13,536 bases of DNA from DASWIG01 sp965371445 (lineage in GTDB: Bacteria; Acidobacteriota; Thermoanaerobaculia; Multivoradales; J023): the NCBI GenBank assembly GCA_965371445.1, contig CBDUYN010000235.1:1-13536 (forward strand), in the 5' to 3' direction. Shown piece by piece: positions 1 to 6,240 of this stretch. A model generated the notes under the pieces. It worked only from the letters and a program-made list of their open reading frames with translations, did not search any database and had not been told where the DNA came from. A program made the position numbers and the translations under genes. The first letter of the stretch is position 1; every line of letters begins with the position of its first letter.

Positions 1-168
1 GGCCCTCCTCGGAGCGGCACCGGGGTCGAGTCCTAAGGTAGCCCAGTGAGCCGCCCAAGAAACCCTGAACGGGCCTTCCTACGTACTATGAGAGCACTCC
101 GCCGGACATTTCCCGTCCAAGGACCCCCGAGCATGACGCCTGAAACCGCAAGCCGAGACGCCTAGGAG

Positions 169-1419
169 ATGGGCCAGCTCTCGCTGAAACGCCTCTGGGT
201 CCTCATGGTGACGGCCTTCGTCGACATGGTGGGCTTCGCGCTCGTCCTGCCGCTTCTGCCGCTCTACGCGAAAGACTTCGGGGCCAGGCCGACGACGATC
301 GGCTTCCTGCTCGCCTCCTTCGCTTTCGCCCAACTGGTGACGGCACCCCTCTGGGGACGCCTCAGCGACCGGATCGGACGGCGCCCGGTGATCGTCGGCG
401 GCCAGGTGCTAAACGCCGTCGCCTTTCTGTTCTTCGCCGCTTCCGACTCCGTGTGGCTGCTACTTTTCTCGCGCCTCGCCCAGGGTGCGGGGAGCGGCAC
501 GATCGCCGCCAACCAGGCCTACGTCGCCGACGCCGTCCGTCCCGAAGAGCGGGCCAAGGCGCTCGGCTGGATCACCGCGGCGACGAGCGCCGGCGTGATG
601 CTCGGCCCGGCCATGGGCTCGGCGAGCCTCAGCTGGACGGGCTCGACCGCCGCCCCGGGGCTCATCGCCGCCGCCCTCTGCACCCTGAACATCCTCTTCG
701 CCTGGCGCTGGCTGCCGGAGTCGACCTCCGACGAAAGCCGCGCGGCGTCGCGTGAACGGCGTCCGCTGGGGCGTGCGGTCGTCGAGGTGCTGCGCCATCC
801 GGCGCGGCCGGTCCACGCCCTGATTTGGATCTACGCCTCGGGTATGTTGGCTTTTATGGGGGTGACGAGCATCATGAGCCTCTATCTCTCCGACCGCTTC
901 GGCGTCACCAAGGAGTCGATCGGGGCCTTCTACGCCGTGATCGGCTTCTTCTCGTTCGTGATGCGGGGCTTCCTCCTCGGCCCCCTGGTGCATCGCTTCG
1001 GGGAGGTGCGGGTGATGCGGCTCGGTATCGCGGCTCTGGCCGCCGGGATGCTCACCGCGCCGTTCGCGACAGGACCGTGGCTCTTCCTGATGGTGCTGCT
1101 CTTGATGCCGGTGGGGACGGCGCTTCTCTTCCCGGCGACGACGTCGCTGATCTCGCGCTTCGCACCGCACGGCGAGGGGGGGCAGATCCACGGCGTGCAG
1201 CAGGCCTTCGGCGGCTCGAGCCGTCTCTTGGCGCCGATCTGCGCCGGGCTGGTCTACGAGCTGCGTCCACCGGCGGCGGCCGCGGCCTTCGGAGGGGCGG
1301 GGCCGTTCTGGCTGAGCGCCGCCGCCGTGACGCTGACGGCGTTTCTGGCGATGCGCCTGCGTAGCTCGGAGCATGTGCTGACCGAGGAGGCGGCGCCGCT
1401 CGCCGAGGCCGAGGCCTGA
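169..1419 (+). CDS. MFS drug/metabolite exporter, DHA1 (TetA-like) family
   Basis: The 416-residue protein is a hydrophobic major facilitator with about 12 predicted membrane segments, the usual length for DHA1 proton antiporters. The diagnostic loop 2-3 motif A is clear at residues 63-73 (GRLSDRIGRRP), and the first helix (about 10-32, ending VLPLLPLYA) resembles TetA-type tetracycline and multidrug exporters. Family knowledge says such proteins expel small molecules across the inner membrane using the proton gradient; the substrate cannot be read from the sequence. The start at 169 is forced upstream by an in-frame TAG at 163-165. GGAG at 165-168 abuts the ATG, closer than an ideal ribosome site. 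A 10-codon reading frame (133-165) ends three bases before the ATG. The gene ends 33 bp before the radical SAM gene, so the two could be co-transcribed, although the second also has its own -10-like box. Confidence 0.9.
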   Translation: MGQLSLKRLWVLMVTAFVDMVGFALVLPLLPLYAKDFGARPTTIGFLLASFAFAQLVTAPLWGRLSDRIGRRPVIVGGQVLNAVAFLFFAASDSVWLLLFSRLAQGAGSGTIAANQAYVADAVRPEERAKALGWITAATSAGVMLGPAMGSASLSWTGSTAAPGLIAAALCTLNILFAWRWLPESTSDESRAASRERRPLGRAVVEVLRHPARPVHALIWIYASGMLAFMGVTSIMSLYLSDRFGVTKESIGAFYAVIGFFSFVMRGFLLGPLVHRFGEVRVMRLGIAALAAGMLTAPFATGPWLFLMVLLLMPVGTALLFPATTSLISRFAPHGEGGQIHGVQQAFGGSSRLLAPICAGLVYELRPPAAAAAFGGAGPFWLSAAAVTLTAFLAMRLRSSEHVLTEEAAPLAEAEA

Positions 1420-1420
1420 G

Positions 1421-1452
1421 CACCGGGTCTCTCGGTGTATGATGGGGACCTG
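1421..1452 (+). promoter_or_regulatory. Short dyad plus TATGAT box directly upstream of the radical SAM start
   Basis: CACCG/CGGTG arms (1421-1425 and 1433-1437) form a small inverted repeat just after the MFS stop. It is followed at once by TATGAT (1438-1443), a near-consensus -10 hexamer, nine bases before the ATG at 1453. Transcription would then start at or just before the start codon. No convincing -35 box is visible. GGGGA (1444-1448) could alternatively act as a weak ribosome site on an mRNA read through from the MFS gene. Confidence 0.4.
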
Positions 1453-3057
1453 ATGTCGCACCAGGTTCTCTATTGTATTGATACCCCCATGAACGGCACC
1501 GAGGGACCGGTACGCCTTGCCGGCTGGTGTCTGGGCTCGCGTCCGATCGAGGCGATGGAGATCCACCTGCCTGGCGGCACGCTCCCGGTGAGCTACGGCC
1601 ACGGCCGTCCCGACGTCGCCGCAGCCTACGACCGCTACCCGAACGCCGCGGCGAGCGGCTTTGCCGTCGAGGTGGCGGCGGGCGAGCTCGGTCCCGGCGA
1701 GGCGATCGACTGCACCGTGACGGTGCGCGAACGCTTCCGCCGCCGCCGCTACTCGCTCCGGCTCCAGCCGTCCTCGAACGGCGTCCAGCAAGTGGACCTG
1801 CACCCGGACGGCTACAGCGGCTTCGACCCGGACGAGCTCGAAGTGGAGCTTCGCCGGAGCCTCGCGCGGCGTCCAGGGCTCACCCTGCGGCTCGACGTCA
1901 TCAACAAGTGCAACTTGCGCTGCATTATGTGCAGCTACTCCGATCCGGAGGTCTTCGGGCGGCCGATGAAAAAAGTCCGTCCCGAGGAGCTCCGGACGCT
2001 CTTCGAGGGCCTGGCGGAGAACGTGCGCACCGTTGTCCTCTCCTGCGCCGACGAGCCCCTGACCTCGAGCTACTTCCCCGACATCCTCTCCTACGTCGTC
2101 GATGAGCACCCGCACGTCGACGTCGAATTCTGCACCAACGCGATGCTGATGAACGCCAAGATCCGCCGCCTCCTGATCGAGAAGGGCGTCGGTCACCTGA
2201 TGCTCTCGATGGACGGCTCGTCAAAAGCGACGCTGGAGTCGATCCGGGTGGGGGCGAAATACGAGCGGATCCTCGCCAACATCAAGGCGCTCAGGGACCT
2301 GAAGCGCGCCGCCGGGGCGCGTTACCCGATCCTGGTGATGGACTTCGTCATGATGTCGCGCAACATCCACGAGGCTCCGGTCTTCGTCGAGATGGCGTCG
2401 CGGCTCGGGGTGCGGATGATCGACTTCCGGCATGTGATCCCGGGTTATATGAACGACCCCGAGGAGATGCTCTGCCATCAACGGGCGCGCTACAACTACT
2501 ACCGCGAGGAGGCTCTGCGGGCGGCGGCGCGCTTCAAGGTGGACGTCACGATCCCGCCGCCCTACGAGACGCCGGAACGCTTCGATGCGACGGGTGAGCC
2601 GGTCGCGGACCTCGCCGAATTCGACGCCGTCGCCTCCGATCAGGCGTTGGGCGAGGTGCCGGTACCCAGGCGTTTCCCGCGGGGCTTCAAGTCGCGCCAC
2701 GCCCGCGGTACGGCGGCGGAGCATTTCGCCGGCACCTACTGTCCGCGTCCCTTCTCGGAGGTGATGGTGGCCGAGCAGGACCTGGTGCGTCCGTGTCCGT
2801 GGTACCGCGGCCACCTGGGACGCCTGAGCGAGGGCAAGACGCTGGCCGACGTCTTCTTCGGCCCCGAGGCCCAGCGTCTGCGGCGCAACATGCTGCGTCC
2901 CGAGGGGGACTCCGGCTGCCAGGGGTGTCCGCTCAAGGCGGAGTACCTGGCGAGCGAGGCGCGCGACTTCAGCGGCGCCTACTCGCGCTTCGGCGTCCTG
3001 GGGACGCTGGTGAAGCGGGGGCTGACGTTCTTGCGTCCGGAGCGGGCACGGGGGTAG
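1453..3057 (+). CDS. Radical SAM protein with N-terminal glycan-enzyme-like domain and SPASM/twitch-like C-terminus
   Basis: The 534-aa protein has three parts. Residues 1-105 look like a small beta-rich domain with GW (24-25), RPDVAAAY (52-59) and YPNAAASGF (62-70), a pattern I associate with accessory domains of bacterial glycosyltransferases and similar enzymes. Residues 145-340 are the radical SAM core, with the Fe-S motif CNLRCIMC (C153, C157, C160) that cleaves S-adenosylmethionine to a radical. The C-terminal region carries C430, C448, C489 and C492, enough for one auxiliary cluster as in twitch or reduced SPASM domains. Where many relatives have GGEP after strand 2, this one reads CADEP (198-202). 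The ATG at 1453 is preferred because of the box upstream; an in-frame GTG at 1435 would add six residues. The substrate is unknown; a sugar or peptide modification tied to the cell surface is only an inference. It probably acts in the cytoplasm. Confidence 0.85.
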   Translation: MSHQVLYCIDTPMNGTEGPVRLAGWCLGSRPIEAMEIHLPGGTLPVSYGHGRPDVAAAYDRYPNAAASGFAVEVAAGELGPGEAIDCTVTVRERFRRRRYSLRLQPSSNGVQQVDLHPDGYSGFDPDELEVELRRSLARRPGLTLRLDVINKCNLRCIMCSYSDPEVFGRPMKKVRPEELRTLFEGLAENVRTVVLSCADEPLTSSYFPDILSYVVDEHPHVDVEFCTNAMLMNAKIRRLLIEKGVGHLMLSMDGSSKATLESIRVGAKYERILANIKALRDLKRAAGARYPILVMDFVMMSRNIHEAPVFVEMASRLGVRMIDFRHVIPGYMNDPEEMLCHQRARYNYYREEALRAAARFKVDVTIPPPYETPERFDATGEPVADLAEFDAVASDQALGEVPVPRRFPRGFKSRHARGTAAEHFAGTYCPRPFSEVMVAEQDLVRPCPWYRGHLGRLSEGKTLADVFFGPEAQRLRRNMLRPEGDSGCQGCPLKAEYLASEARDFSGAYSRFGVLGTLVKRGLTFLRPERARG

Positions 3058-3114
3058 CCCGCCCCCACCCAGGCTGAAGACCTGGCGGCCCGGCGAGAAA
3101 AGCCAAGCCGGTGG

Positions 3115-3486
3115 CTAGACAGCCCGGAGCGGCAGCCGGGTGATCCGCACCCGTCTCTTGTCCACGACACAGACGGATCGTTCGAGGGCGGCCGGCTCGA
3201 CCTTCTCAAGGACTTCCCTCAGGAGCTCACACATTTCCGCGTCGGAGTAGCTCCCCCCACGAAACAGGATCAAGCCCGGCCCCCGAGCCGAGCTGAGGGC
3301 CAACAGGCGCGGGAAGTCCAAATCCGCGGTGATGACGACTCTGCCCTCCTGGCGAGCGATCTCCAAGAGCTCACGATCGGACGCCTTCTTCTTGCCGATA
3401 TGGTAGGCGTGGACACCGGAATGTCCGACCTCTTCGAGAACCTGGATCAGGGCCGGAGACACCGGCATGTCGAGAAGGGCCTTCAT
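3115..3486 (-). CDS. DUF5615 PIN-like protein, probable toxin of a TA pair
   Basis: This 123-aa protein has the DUF5615/Mut7-C-like layout. It opens with MKALLDMPVSPAL (D6 an acidic active-site candidate), then a GHSGVHAYHIG segment, then SDRELLEIARQEGRVVITADLDF with D37, D55 and D57. Family knowledge places these proteins in the PIN-like nuclease fold, so RNA cleavage is the expected activity, though few members have been tested. Its start codon overlaps the stop of the DUF433 gene (ATGA, 3483-3486), the usual antitoxin-then-toxin order with translational coupling. The length is typical, so the gene looks intact. It converges with the radical SAM gene across 57 bp that hold only a weak 5-bp hairpin (3069-3085). 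Confidence 0.85.
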   Translation of the reverse strand: MKALLDMPVSPALIQVLEEVGHSGVHAYHIGKKKASDRELLEIARQEGRVVITADLDFPRLLALSSARGPGLILFRGGSYSDAEMCELLREVLEKVEPAALERSVCVVDKRRVRITRLPLRAV

Positions 3487-3710
3487 CCGGTGGCAAACTC
3501 GATGATCTGCTCGTCCGCCAGCATGGCGGCATACTGCAAGGTGTCTTCGATGTCCCCGGGCTCCAGGTAGGGGTAGGCCTGGAGGATCTGTTTGGCCGAC
3601 TCACCAGCCGCGAGGAGGCCGAGGAGGCGGGAGACCGGAAACCGGAGGCCGCGGATGCAGGGCTTGCCACCGCAGATCTCGGGGTCCGTCGTGATGCGCT
3701 TTAGAGTCAT
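3483..3710 (-). CDS. DUF433 family antitoxin
   Basis: This 75-aa protein is a textbook DUF433 sequence: ITTDPEICGGKPCIRGLRFPV at 6-26, then a helical segment with LLAAGESAKQILQAYPYL (32-49) and a C-terminal DIEDTLQYAAMLADE. The family forms a compact winged-helix-like DNA-binding fold and is commonly encoded directly before a DUF5615 protein, as here. It is expected to neutralise the partner and to autoregulate the pair. GAAAGG about 10 bases before the ATG is a plausible ribosome site, and TAGACT (3733-3738 on the complement) could be a -10 box. It is the first gene of the two-gene operon. Confidence 0.9.
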   Translation of the reverse strand: MTLKRITTDPEICGGKPCIRGLRFPVSRLLGLLAAGESAKQILQAYPYLEPGDIEDTLQYAAMLADEQIIEFATG

Positions 3711-4035
3711 GTGCCGCCAACCTTTCTTCGGCTAGTCTAACAGCTTCTTGGCCAAGGGATGCAGCTCAAGGCGCTGGACCATCTCGTGTGGCGCGGCCGC
3801 CCGCCCACGGCGATGGCTCGCCGTTGCTTCGAACCGCCTGGAGCCGGAGCGGAGCAGCGAGAGCTGCGAGCTCCCAGACCTCCTCGACGCCTCGCCAGAT
3901 CCGCGCCGAACCTCCGGCCGACGGATGGCGAACAAGATCCAGAGCCCTTCGCTGTGCTCGAGAAGCCCTCCGAGCCCTGCCTCAACCTCCGGCCGCTGGA
4001 CCCACCCCTCGCATCACCCCCGAGCCCCCCATGGC
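3711..4035. other. Intergenic stretch with no recognisable gene
   Basis: These 325 bases separate the end of the TPR gene from the DUF433 start. Open frames occur on both strands, but their translations are arginine-, serine- and proline-rich and match nothing I recognise. The short minus-strand frame ending at 3732 has a more ordinary-looking tail (EMVQRLELHPLAKKLLD) and could be the remnant of a decayed gene. The only clear structure is the 10-nt palindrome CTTGGCCAAG at 3747-3756. The promoter of the DUF433/DUF5615 pair should lie in its first 50 bases. Confidence 0.4.
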
Positions 4036-4908
4036 TTACGGTGCCTCGTCGTGGAGCTTTTTGGCCATGAAGCGCGCGCGGTCTGGGTTGCCTTGACGGT
4101 CTCGGATCAACCACACAAGGGCCTTGGTGGCGTTTCGGTACTCGGTGACTGCTCCCAGGTCGCGGAAGGTATCGATGCTCTTGGTGAGGAACGATTCTGC
4201 CTGCTCAAGGGATCCGAATCTCGCCAGGATCAGCGCTCGGCACCACCGCACTTGAGCGGTTGCTATGAGGTCACTCCGCGGGATGTCTTTGGCAGTTTTC
4301 TCAAGGAGCTGGCCCGCGCGCCTCAGGTCGTCGACACCACCGCCCTTGATGATGGCGTGAGCTAGTAGGGTTACCGCTGCTTGGCGTGTTCGAAGGGTGG
4401 GCGCTATCTCAAGGGCTTTGGTGGCGTCTTGGTGGGCTCTCTGGATGTCACCCGTTCCACCCGTTCCAAGGCGGGCTTGACCTCGATGCATGTACGCGGC
4501 AGCTGCGCGGGCCTGGCGGGTGCGTTGCTGTCGTCGTCCCCATGCTGTCTTGATTGTTTTGACTGGCTTCTCTGGGGGAAGTAGGGATAGGGCTTTGTTG
4601 GCGGCTTCAATCGCGCCGGTCCAGTCTTCTTGGAGGGATAGAAGAGAGGAGCGGTGGTTTGAGAGATCTGCGCGGGCGAGAGGACCAACGCGGCGTAAGC
4701 CGTCCCCGATGTCGAGGGCTTCGGCGCTCGCTTCGTTTTGGCCAAGGTGTCGCAGGCATGCGGATTTGAGGCCGTAGAGGGAAGCTCGATACGTAGGGGA
4801 AGGCTGAGCCTCGAGGGCGGCCTCGATCTCGGCAAGTGTCCCTCGCGGGTCTCGGCCGGTCATTTCGCGTAGCTCTTCGATTCGTGTAGCTGACTGGTTC
4901 CACCCCAT
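4036..4908 (-). CDS. Tetratricopeptide-repeat-like helical protein
   Basis: The 290-residue protein is all-alpha in appearance, with TPR-like helix pairs. Examples are EDWTGAIEAANKALSLLP (94-111), DIQRAHQDATKALEIAP (154-170) and FGSLEQAESFLTKSIDTF (231-248), each matching the small-A-x-x-x-A-L-x-L/I-x-P spacing. TPR arrays usually serve as protein-binding scaffolds. There is no signal peptide, membrane segment or catalytic motif, so it is probably cytoplasmic. The start at 4908 is chosen over upstream in-frame ATGs (4959, 4941, 4929) because GGAGGG (4916-4921) sits seven bases before it. Third positions are visibly richer in T and A than in the flanking genes, which suggests a different origin. 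The paired dyads just upstream suggest control by a dimeric repressor not encoded here. Similar proteins often accompany XRE-type regulators, but none is present. Confidence 0.7.
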   Translation of the reverse strand: MGWNQSATRIEELREMTGRDPRGTLAEIEAALEAQPSPTYRASLYGLKSACLRHLGQNEASAEALDIGDGLRRVGPLARADLSNHRSSLLSLQEDWTGAIEAANKALSLLPPEKPVKTIKTAWGRRQQRTRQARAAAAYMHRGQARLGTGGTGDIQRAHQDATKALEIAPTLRTRQAAVTLLAHAIIKGGGVDDLRRAGQLLEKTAKDIPRSDLIATAQVRWCRALILARFGSLEQAESFLTKSIDTFRDLGAVTEYRNATKALVWLIRDRQGNPDRARFMAKKLHDEAP

Positions 4909-4926
4909 TCTCTTACCCTCCGAGGG

Positions 4927-4968
4927 CATGTCCGGGGACATGATAGCAGGGCCGGACAAACGGCCTGC
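4927..4968 (-). promoter_or_regulatory. Paired operator-like dyads upstream of the TPR gene
   Basis: CATGTCCGGGGACATG (4927-4942) is a perfect 16-nt palindrome 18 bases before the TPR start codon and next to its ribosome site. Three bases further on, GCAGG/CCTGC with an inner CCG/CGG (4946-4968) forms a second dyad. The second dyad includes GGACA (4954-4958), so the half-site TGTCC/GGACA occurs three times in 30 bases (4929-4933, 4936-4940, 4954-4958). This is the layout expected of a multi-site operator for a dimeric repressor. The regulator is not identified. The palindrome could also fold in the mRNA leader. Confidence 0.5.
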
Positions 4969-5464
4969 ATGATGCTGGCTCGGGTTGCCGGTGGAAGGGG
5001 TAGAAAATGCACGTCAACTCGGGCCTTAGAGCCGGTCACAGCGGCATGGTGGATCCGTCGGGCTAGGGAAGTCGTAGCCTCGACCCTGACTCCATCCCAA
5101 CCGTTCGGTCGGTTTTGGCATTTTTGGAGTCCCCTCGTGCTACACCTCCGAAGGTCCGGAGCGTTTCGGGTGGGTCTGCGGTTCATCACCGCTTGACCCG
5201 GAGTCCCTGACTCGGCTGGGCAGCAACACGCGGCCGGAGGGGGCCTCACCTTCTTACTCGACCGACGATTCCCCCTCTCTCTCAGAACGGGGCTCCACAG
5301 CCCCCTTTCGAGGTCCCCCTCGGCCATCCTTCGCCCCCGGGCCAGGCCCCGGGGCCTTTTTCGGCCAGGAGGCGACGGCCGCCCGTGAGGGACCTGGCCT
5401 CCCAACTTTGTGAACACGGCCCCGGGTCGTTGTGGCCCAGGGCGTCTTTTCGGAGGTGTGGGGA
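4969..5464. other. Long non-coding, hairpin-rich region upstream of the small ORF and Ntn hydrolase
   Basis: No open frame here gives a credible protein. The stretch instead holds a run of inverted repeats: CTCCG/CGGAG at 5146-5161; GGGTC-T-GCGGT / ACCGC-TT-GACCC at 5172-5199 (ten pairs, five-base loop); GAGTC/GACTC at 5201-5213; GGGGCT/AGCCCC at 5289-5304; a palindrome with a T-run at 5344-5361; and GGCCAGG/CCTGGCC at 5363-5399 enclosing ACGG/CCGT. It could be a structured 5' leader of the downstream operon, a separate small RNA, or coincidental pairing in GC-rich DNA. I recognise no known riboswitch, tRNA or ribozyme. Confidence 0.4.
5344..5361 (+). terminator. Terminator-like palindrome with T-run inside the leader
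   Basis: AGGCCCCGGGGCCT (5344-5357) is self-complementary and runs straight into a total of five Ts (5357-5361). The usable hairpin is short (five pairs and a four-base loop) and competes with an alternative CCCCGGG/CCCGGGG stem (5335-5341 with 5348-5354). It lies 104 bases before the small ORF. It could end an upstream transcript or act as an attenuator, but no gene precedes it on this strand for more than 2 kb, which makes the attenuator or small-RNA reading worth testing. Confidence 0.35.
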
Positions 5465-5578
5465 ATGACGATCGACAAAGCACGACATCAGCACGCACGG
5501 CCGGCCGGCCCAGCCGGAGGGCTCCTACGGCGGAAGCCGTCCCTCTTCCCGACTCCGCTGAAAGGAGGCAAATCATGA
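5465..5578 (+). CDS. Predicted 37-aa small protein translationally coupled to the Ntn hydrolase
   Basis: This short frame begins with MTIDKARHQHARP, continues with a glycine/proline stretch and ends FPTPLKGGKS. It is supported by a strong ribosome site, GGAGGTG at 5452-5458, six bases before the ATG. Its TGA overlaps the start of the next gene (ATGA, 5575-5578). The ribosome site of the hydrolase (AAAGGAGG) lies within its last codons and encodes KGG. The peptide is basic, with no signal peptide or membrane segment, and I recognise no family. Third positions are less G/C-biased than in neighbours, so coding is not certain. It could be a leader peptide whose translation opens the hydrolase start, a regulator or substrate of the peptidase, or a chance frame. 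Confidence 0.45.
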   Translation: MTIDKARHQHARPAGPAGGLLRRKPSLFPTPLKGGKS

Positions 5579-6192
5579 GCGTCGTGATCGCAGTTTCCGA
5601 CGGCAAAACGATCGAGGCCGGCGCGGACAGCGCCGGCGGTTCCCAGGACGAGATCTACGAGATCATGGAGGAGAAGATCTTCGTCCGCGGCGCGTACCTG
5701 ATCGGCTACTGCGGGTCCCTGCGGATCGGCCAGATCCTGCGCTACGAGGTCGAGCTCCCGGATCCGCCGGCGGAAGAGGATCTGGCGGCGTTCCTCGTCA
5801 AGGAGGTGATGCCTGAGATCCGGCGCGCCGTCGAGACCGCGGGAGCGGCGGGCAAGGACCAGGTCCTACCGGGCAAGACGATGATCCTGCTGGGCTGCCG
5901 TGGCGGTCTGTGGTGTATCGGTCCGGAGCTCTTCGTCTCTCAGGCGAAGCCTTATGCGGTGATCGGCTCCGGTCGGCACCATGCGTACGGCGCGCTCCAC
6001 GCGTTGCTCGCCGCGGGGATGAAGATCGGTCGCCGGCTGATCGAGCTCGGGCTCCAAGCGGCGGCGGCCTACACGCCGAGCGTCCGTCCGCCGTTCCGCT
6101 TTGTCGCCCTCGGGAGCGAGCCGGGCTCGCCGGCAGCCTCATCCGCCGTAGCTGTCGAAGAGTGTCCAGAAACGCGGGACTCCGGTGAATAG
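5575..6192 (+). CDS. HslV/proteasome-like Ntn hydrolase with predicted N-terminal serine nucleophile
   Basis: The 205-aa product begins MSVVIAVSDG and lines up with HslV, the peptidase of the HslUV protease. With Met1 removed, Ser takes the place of catalytic Thr1, Asp17 falls in AGADS and Lys33 in MEEKIF, exactly the HslV catalytic spacing. IGYCGS (42-47) matches HslV's AGFAGG. Ser at position 2 is a good substrate for methionine aminopeptidase, so no propeptide is needed. The start is fixed by AAAGGAGG (5561-5568) six bases upstream; the frame stays open for 55 more codons upstream, but those would bury the nucleophile. The length is somewhat above HslV (about 175), with an extra C-terminal tail from about residue 180 rich in Ser, Ala and Glu. 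No HslU, Clp or proteasomal ATPase lies nearby. It resembles orphan proteasome-like proteins of bacteria and phages. The fold call is firm; peptidase activity and substrate are inferred. Confidence 0.8.
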   Translation: MSVVIAVSDGKTIEAGADSAGGSQDEIYEIMEEKIFVRGAYLIGYCGSLRIGQILRYEVELPDPPAEEDLAAFLVKEVMPEIRRAVETAGAAGKDQVLPGKTMILLGCRGGLWCIGPELFVSQAKPYAVIGSGRHHAYGALHALLAAGMKIGRRLIELGLQAAAAYTPSVRPPFRFVALGSEPGSPAASSAVAVEECPETRDSGE

Positions 6193-6240
6193 CGCGCCTG
6201 GCCGTCCCCGGTCACGGCGACCTGCCCGCCCCGGGCTATG

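Noticed and set aside
133..165. Ten-codon reading frame ending three bases before the MFS start, as a regulatory leader peptide
   Set aside because: No ribosome site precedes it and ten codons occur easily by chance; it is mentioned only because it ends next to the MFS ATG.
460..2196. Long open frame on the minus strand opposite the MFS and radical SAM genes
   Set aside because: Its translation is rich in Arg, His, Asp and Glu with no recognisable domain, and it is antisense to two well-supported genes; high GC produces such frames.
3748..4365. 205-codon plus-strand frame spanning the intergenic stretch and the TPR gene
   Set aside because: It overlaps the TPR gene antisense, has low-complexity Arg/Ser/Pro content in its first half and has no clear start signal.
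5146..5213. tRNA or known riboswitch in the hairpin cluster
   Set aside because: No acceptor-stem/T-loop arrangement (GGTTCGANNCC) or riboswitch consensus can be found on either strand.
5410..5574. N-terminal extension of the Ntn hydrolase to the upstream GTG
   Set aside because: The added residues look non-coding, the strong ribosome site is at 5561-5568, and an extension would bury the expected catalytic N-terminal serine unless it is a cleaved propeptide.
4860..5606. 248-codon minus-strand frame covering the hairpin-rich region
   Set aside because: It is rich in Arg, Pro and Cys, resembles no family, and overlaps the starts of both the TPR gene and the Ntn hydrolase.
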